Source: CAYLOP01 sp964385305 | GTDB lineage: Bacteria; Chloroflexota; Anaerolineae; Anaerolineales; E44-bin32 | DNA: 18,563 nucleotides | Direction of reading: 5' to 3' | NCBI GenBank assembly: GCA_964385305.1 | Contig: CAYLOP010000054.1 | Coordinates: 1-18,563 of the forward strand | In this document: piece by piece, positions 15,430 to 18,563 of the stretch | How the letters are laid out: each line of letters opens with the position of its first letter | Position numbering within the stretch: the stretch's first letter is position 1 | The notes under the pieces: generated by a model | The model's database searches: none | The model's input: only the letters and a program-made list of their open reading frames with translations | What the model was told of the DNA's origin: nothing | Translations under genes and position numbers: made by a program

Positions 15430-16062
15430 CTAGCCTGAAACTGCGTGCCTCGCAGAAAAAGTCGCTTCGAGTGATCCAAAGAACCGTACGGTCACTTTCG
15501 CCACCCACCGCCAGTGAATGATAAAGTGGATCACAGCCGCGATGATCATGATGACGCCAGACCATGTGTGGATCAGGTCCCATGTTGTGCGGCTGAAGAG
15601 AAAACCAGGATCCCAGCCGGGATTTGCACCCCCGCTGTACCCTCCAGTAGGCACAAACAAGAAGTAAATACCCGATAGGGCAGTGATGAGAAAGGTTATT
15701 GCGATGACTGCATCGACGGTCACATTAATCACCGCTCCCTTGGACATATGTGACCCTTTCGACCACATTCGGACAAAGATTCGCTTGCCCATCCCCGAAA
15801 CCCATGGCCAGTGATACACGAAATGCACCACAACCGCGGCGATCATGAGAACGCCGCCCCAAGTGTGGAGATCGCTCCATGTGTGCCGGCTCATAAGAAT
15901 TTCCACCCCGTAGGATGGATTCCGCCCCCCCTGATAACCTCCTGAGGTATAGAAAAGGAAGTAAATCCCTGAGAGCATAGCGACGACCGCGCTAAAGAAG
16001 ACCGCCGCATCGATCAACCAATTGATACGAGTCTGACTCGACATACTGCGTTTCTTTGCCAT
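15430..16062 (-). CDS. DUF4405-type membrane cytochrome with internal duplication
   Basis: A 210-residue integral membrane protein made of two homologous halves (residues about 14-92 and 113-190), each with two helices: SGIYFLF..GGYxGG.NP near the first and HTWxGVxMIxAAVxHFxxHWxWV in the second. Conserved histidines H66, H80, H84 in the first half and H165, H179, H183 in the second resemble the bis-histidine haem b ligation of cytochrome b561-like four-helix proteins, so a haem-binding redox role is likely but unproved. ATG 16062 is preferred over GTG 16071, because AAGGTG lies 6 nt before the ATG. The OB-fold-like gene follows. A consensus -10 lies about 35 nt upstream. Confidence 0.8.
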   Translation of the reverse strand: MAKKRSMSSQTRINWLIDAAVFFSAVVAMLSGIYFLFYTSGGYQGGRNPSYGVEILMSRHTWSDLHTWGGVLMIAAVVVHFVYHWPWVSGMGKRIFVRMWSKGSHMSKGAVINVTVDAVIAITFLITALSGIYFLFVPTGGYSGGANPGWDPGFLFSRTTWDLIHTWSGVIMIIAAVIHFIIHWRWVAKVTVRFFGSLEATFSARHAVSG

Positions 16063-16097
16063 AATGTTCACCTTATTACTCCACTTTGATCGATTGA

Positions 16098-16103
16098 ATT
16101 ATA
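16098..16103 (-). promoter_or_regulatory. -10 box of the cytochrome gene
   Basis: Minus-strand TATAAT in an AT-rich stretch, 35 nt upstream of ATG 16062 and downstream of the feo terminator. No clear -35 at 17 nt. The position, between a terminator and a gene with a good RBS, supports it. Confidence 0.5.
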
Positions 16104-16305
16104 ATTAAAGGATGTTGTGGAACTATGAAGAAGTTCTGAATGTCTTGTGAAGACCTTTGCAGCGTGTGCTTCCCCAATATGAACACGTACGGTATGCGAG
16201 CATCCTTGCGGTATATGAGATGCTCAGATTGCATCCTCACTGGCGTCCTGCCAGGATGAGGCCGAGAGTGCCTCACCCGTACATCACAAACAGCACCGAG
16301 GCCTG

Positions 16306-16336
16306 AAAAAACAAAACGAGTCGCCATGACTCGTTT
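16306..16336 (-). terminator. Rho-independent terminator of the feo operon
   Basis: A perfect 9-bp stem AAACGAGTC (16314-16322) with GACTCGTTT (16328-16336), 5-nt loop, followed on the minus strand by a T-rich TTTTGTTTTTT tract. It lies about 117 nt after the feoC stop. Confidence 0.85.
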
Positions 16337-16453
16337 CAGCACATCACTTTTCGTTGATAGTGAGCAATCAATTATGTCTTTTGTTGCTGCTTGGAGGACG
16401 ATCCGTTGGCGTCGACCCACATCGTACGACCCCTGAAATGAACCACCAGCCAA

Positions 16454-16702
16454 TCACTTCTCATTGGTGGCTTGAGCGAGGGTATAGCTTCGCGGCCTAA
16501 TCTTGGCAATCGTGCACATGGGCGCGGTACCGCATCTATCACAGCCTCTTCTCATATCGACTTCAACGATTTTGCCCATCCGTAGCAGGGTTTCCAGCAT
16601 ACCCTCAACAGCCGCAGGGTCGGCATCGATTTGATGGATGATCTCGTTCAAATAGAGCACACCACCCCTGCGTTCAAAGATGGCCAGAATTTCACTTAAC
16701 AT
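16454..16702 (-). CDS. feoC: FeoC-like winged-helix regulator with cysteine cluster
   Basis: An 82-residue protein. Residues 1-50 form a winged helix (LSEILAIFERRGGVLYLNEI, then VEGMLETLLRMGKIVEV), followed by a cysteine wing CDRC plus C63 (C54, C57, C63) as in FeoC-like proteins, where the cysteines can bind an iron-sulfur cluster. The ATG at 16702 is preferred over the in-frame TTG at 16708. FeoC-like proteins are thought to regulate or stabilise FeoB, and the position directly after the FeoB permease gene (45 nt gap) fits. Only three closely spaced cysteines are visible rather than four. Confidence 0.8.
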   Translation of the reverse strand: MLSEILAIFERRGGVLYLNEIIHQIDADPAAVEGMLETLLRMGKIVEVDMRRGCDRCGTAPMCTIAKIRPRSYTLAQATNEK

Positions 16703-16747
16703 GTTCAACCCGCCTTCGAGATGGCTCGAATAGGCTGCATTCGTAGA

Positions 16748-18445
16748 TTATGCATAACCAAGAAATAAGCCTCCCTGGTAAACCATAACCGCTGCCACCC
16801 AAGCTAATCCGAGCTGCCAGATCATGGAAAACAACGCCCACTTGCCACCAAACTCGCTAGCAATAGCCCCGATCGTCGCAATACACGGCACGTACAGCAA
16901 CACAAAGACCAGGAACGCCAAAGCCGTCAGAGGCGTAAAGGCGAGTTTCAACGCCGCTCCAAGATTGGTATCTACGTCTGCCTCATCGCTATTACCGAAA
17001 ACTGAAATCCCAGGTGTTAAGGTTTCCAACAATTCCTTTCCCGCGTTTGCCGTTGCCGACAGGAAACCAACACCGATATCTTCCAAATCTCGAAGCAAGT
17101 TGACTTTCTCGGGTGCCTCACCAATCTGTTCTGTCTCCCCGACATAGATCTGTGAAAGGGTTGAAACCACAATCTCTTTGGCGACCAGACCTGCGAGCAA
17201 CGCCCCTGTGTTCTCCCAACGGCTGAAGCCCGTCGGTTGGAATGCTGGGACCAAGCCATCGCTCACGCTACCAAACCAACTCTCTTCGAGCGCGTTCGTA
17301 CCAAGGGGTAAGTTGAGCAAGATCCAGATTAACACAGAAGCCGCCAGAATGATTGTCCCTGCCTTACGAACAAACTGACCGACGCGCTGAGCCACATAAA
17401 ACCGAAGATTTTTCCAACTAGGAATGTGATACGAAGGCAACTCGATGACAAAGCCCATATCTATACGTTCTTTAAAAATTGTCCGCGAGAAGATCAGGCC
17501 CGTTAGTGCGGCAACGAAGACCCCCATAGCATACAGGCCCCAGATAACCATTTCAGCATTTTGTCCAAAGAACGCCATTGCGAAAACCACATAAACCGGC
17601 AGGCGCGCCGAACAAGACATCAACGGCACGAGAAGTGCGGTTAGAATACGATCCCGCCGGCTCCTCAGGGTTCGAGTTGCGTAGATCGCCGGAACTGCGC
17701 AGCCAAAGCCCAAGATCAGAGGCACAAAGCTCTTGCCATGCAATCCAAGAATCTGCATGAAGCGATCCATGACAACCGCTGCACGCGCCATGTATCCGCT
17801 GTCTTCCAGCACGCCAATGAAAAAGAAAAGTACGACCAATCCCGGGATGAAAACCAGTATGCCGCCAACACCGGCGATCACGCCTTCTGTCATCAGGCCC
17901 TGAAGCCAGGCCGGTGCGTGCAGCAGTTGCATTAAAGCGCTGATCCAATGGGAGATGGGCCCATTGATCACACCATCGATCCAATCCAAATAGGGCGCTG
18001 AGACATTGACGACAAGGTTGAAGACCAGATACATGACAATGAGAAAGAGGGGGATGCCCACCCAAGGATTCAGCACAACGTTATCGATGCGCCGACTCAG
18101 CATCGTGGTCTCTTGCGGTTTTACCAGCGTCTCTCCCACTATGCGGCTCACGAAGGTGTAGCGCCGATCAGCCATGGTGACTTCGATGCCCATCGGAGAA
18201 ACGTCTTCAAGCTGAGCGACGCTCAAGGCCGCAGCCTCGATGATCGCTGCCCCTCCATCCAATTCTCTCACCCTCGCGATGAGATCGGTTTCACCCTCCA
18301 GAAGTTTAATCGCCAACCAGCGCGGTTCGAACCTAACGGCTACGCTGGGGTGGGCTTTAATTGCATTTTCCAGCTTCCCAAGTTCAGCCTCAATCTCGTT
18401 TCCATATTCAATCTCAAAGCGTGCGGCCTTCGTCGGTGTTATCAT
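16748..18445 (-). CDS. feoB: FeoB permease part: ferrous iron transporter lacking the GTPase domain
   Basis: A 565-residue polytopic inner-membrane protein for Fe(II) uptake. It lacks the G1-G4 GTPase motifs that normally begin FeoB. Residues 1-115 are a soluble segment with RRYTFVSRIV; from 119 the FeoB core begins (RIDNVVLNPWVGIPLFLIVM). The Gate motifs are intact: GFGCAVPAI (246-254), PLMSCSARLPVY (274-285) and YVPCIATIGA (518-527), giving the conserved cysteines C249, C278 and C521. ATG overlaps the stop of the upstream FeoB GTPase gene as ATGA. The operon order is GTPase part, permease part, FeoC; no FeoA is within the window. Confidence 0.93.
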   Translation of the reverse strand: MITPTKAARFEIEYGNEIEAELGKLENAIKAHPSVAVRFEPRWLAIKLLEGETDLIARVRELDGGAAIIEAAALSVAQLEDVSPMGIEVTMADRRYTFVSRIVGETLVKPQETTMLSRRIDNVVLNPWVGIPLFLIVMYLVFNLVVNVSAPYLDWIDGVINGPISHWISALMQLLHAPAWLQGLMTEGVIAGVGGILVFIPGLVVLFFFIGVLEDSGYMARAAVVMDRFMQILGLHGKSFVPLILGFGCAVPAIYATRTLRSRRDRILTALLVPLMSCSARLPVYVVFAMAFFGQNAEMVIWGLYAMGVFVAALTGLIFSRTIFKERIDMGFVIELPSYHIPSWKNLRFYVAQRVGQFVRKAGTIILAASVLIWILLNLPLGTNALEESWFGSVSDGLVPAFQPTGFSRWENTGALLAGLVAKEIVVSTLSQIYVGETEQIGEAPEKVNLLRDLEDIGVGFLSATANAGKELLETLTPGISVFGNSDEADVDTNLGAALKLAFTPLTALAFLVFVLLYVPCIATIGAIASEFGGKWALFSMIWQLGLAWVAAVMVYQGGLFLGYA

Positions 18446-18563
18446 GGATGTTCAACCTCAACGTTACGCTCCCCTACTCTCTCGCCCGCAAGACGCGCGA
18501 GCTCACCCTTGAGATCATCCATACCCTCCTCTCGAATGGCTGCAATACGGACGACCGGGGCAC
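18442..18563 (-). CDS. feoB: FeoB GTPase part, C-terminal end (partial, cut by the window)
   Basis: An open frame enters from the right edge on the minus strand and encodes 39 residues (APVVRIAAIREEGMDDLKGE, then LARLAG and ending VEVEHP) before the TGA at 18442-18444. PVV followed by an acidic/Gly turn and a Leu-rich helix is how the G5 end of FeoB-type small GTPase domains looks. The stop overlaps the start of the permease gene (ATGA), so the transporter is encoded as two polypeptides. The G1-G4 motifs lie outside the window, so this identity depends mainly on context. Confidence 0.7.
   Translation of the reverse strand, partial: APVVRIAAIREEGMDDLKGELARLAGERVGERNVEVEHP

Larger units (their letters stand above)
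16063..16453. other. Intergenic region between feoC and the cytochrome gene: terminator and promoter
   Basis: 391 nt. A minus-strand open frame of 125 codons spans almost all of it, but its translation has no family resemblance and it runs through both the feo terminator (16306-16336) and the promoter of the next gene, so I treat the stretch as non-coding. Nothing else is recognised between 16140 and 16300. Confidence 0.6.

Noticed and set aside
16076..16453. A 125-codon minus-strand open frame after feoC
   Set aside because: Its translation matches no family I know, and it runs through both a clear terminator and the -10 box of the next gene.
1..18563. tRNA, rRNA, CRISPR arrays, insertion sequences or phage genes
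   Set aside because: No cloverleaf, array of regular repeats, transposase motif or terminal inverted repeat was seen on either strand.

Overview
The window reads as ordinary chromosomal DNA of a free-living bacterium of moderately high GC content. Chloroflexota (Anaerolineae-like) is the best guess. It rests on family content only: an LLM-class oxidoreductase of F420-dependent type, an anti-sigma-like protein with a DUF5667-type region, a FeoB split into separate GTPase and permease genes, and DUF4405-type membrane cytochromes. There is no rRNA, tRNA or marker protein that fixes the phylum, and I see no mobile element, CRISPR array or phage gene.

Left part (1-4700). The tail of an unidentified plus-strand gene (1-71) is followed by a ferredoxin/thioredoxin-reductase-like flavoprotein (327-1367, +). 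Convergent to it is a tightly packed minus-strand operon: LLM oxidoreductase (3077-4084), M19 dipeptidase (1989-3080, ATGA overlap) and a four-helix membrane protein (1431-1985, starting 3 nt after the dipeptidase stop). A minus-strand hotdog thioesterase lies upstream (4253-4678).

Middle (4700-10335). This holds a GloB-like metallo-beta-lactamase hydrolase (-), a cold-shock protein with its own promoter and strong terminator (+), a CsaA homologue whose reading frame is broken at a T6 run (-), lipoyl synthase LipA (-), an EamA drug/metabolite exporter (+), and a formate/nitrite channel followed by a stand-alone Lrp-type RAM-domain protein (+).

Right part (10336-18563), all minus strand. A large MrfA/YprA-like DEAD/DEAH helicase carries an HNH nuclease-like module inserted before its DUF1998 cysteine domain, and seems to be expressed from a nearly leaderless promoter. 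Next comes a block of four genes: a duplicated DUF4405 membrane cytochrome, a membrane-anchored OB-fold-like protein, an ECF sigma factor, and a transmembrane DUF5667-type putative anti-sigma factor overlapping it by ATGA. A clear terminator closes the block. Last is a ferrous-iron uptake operon of FeoB GTPase part (cut by the window edge), FeoB permease part and FeoC-like regulator, closed by its own terminator.

The most interesting points are the HNH-bearing helicase, the split feo operon, the cytochrome/OB/sigma/anti-sigma block as a possible envelope redox-sensing unit, and the frameshifted csaA.
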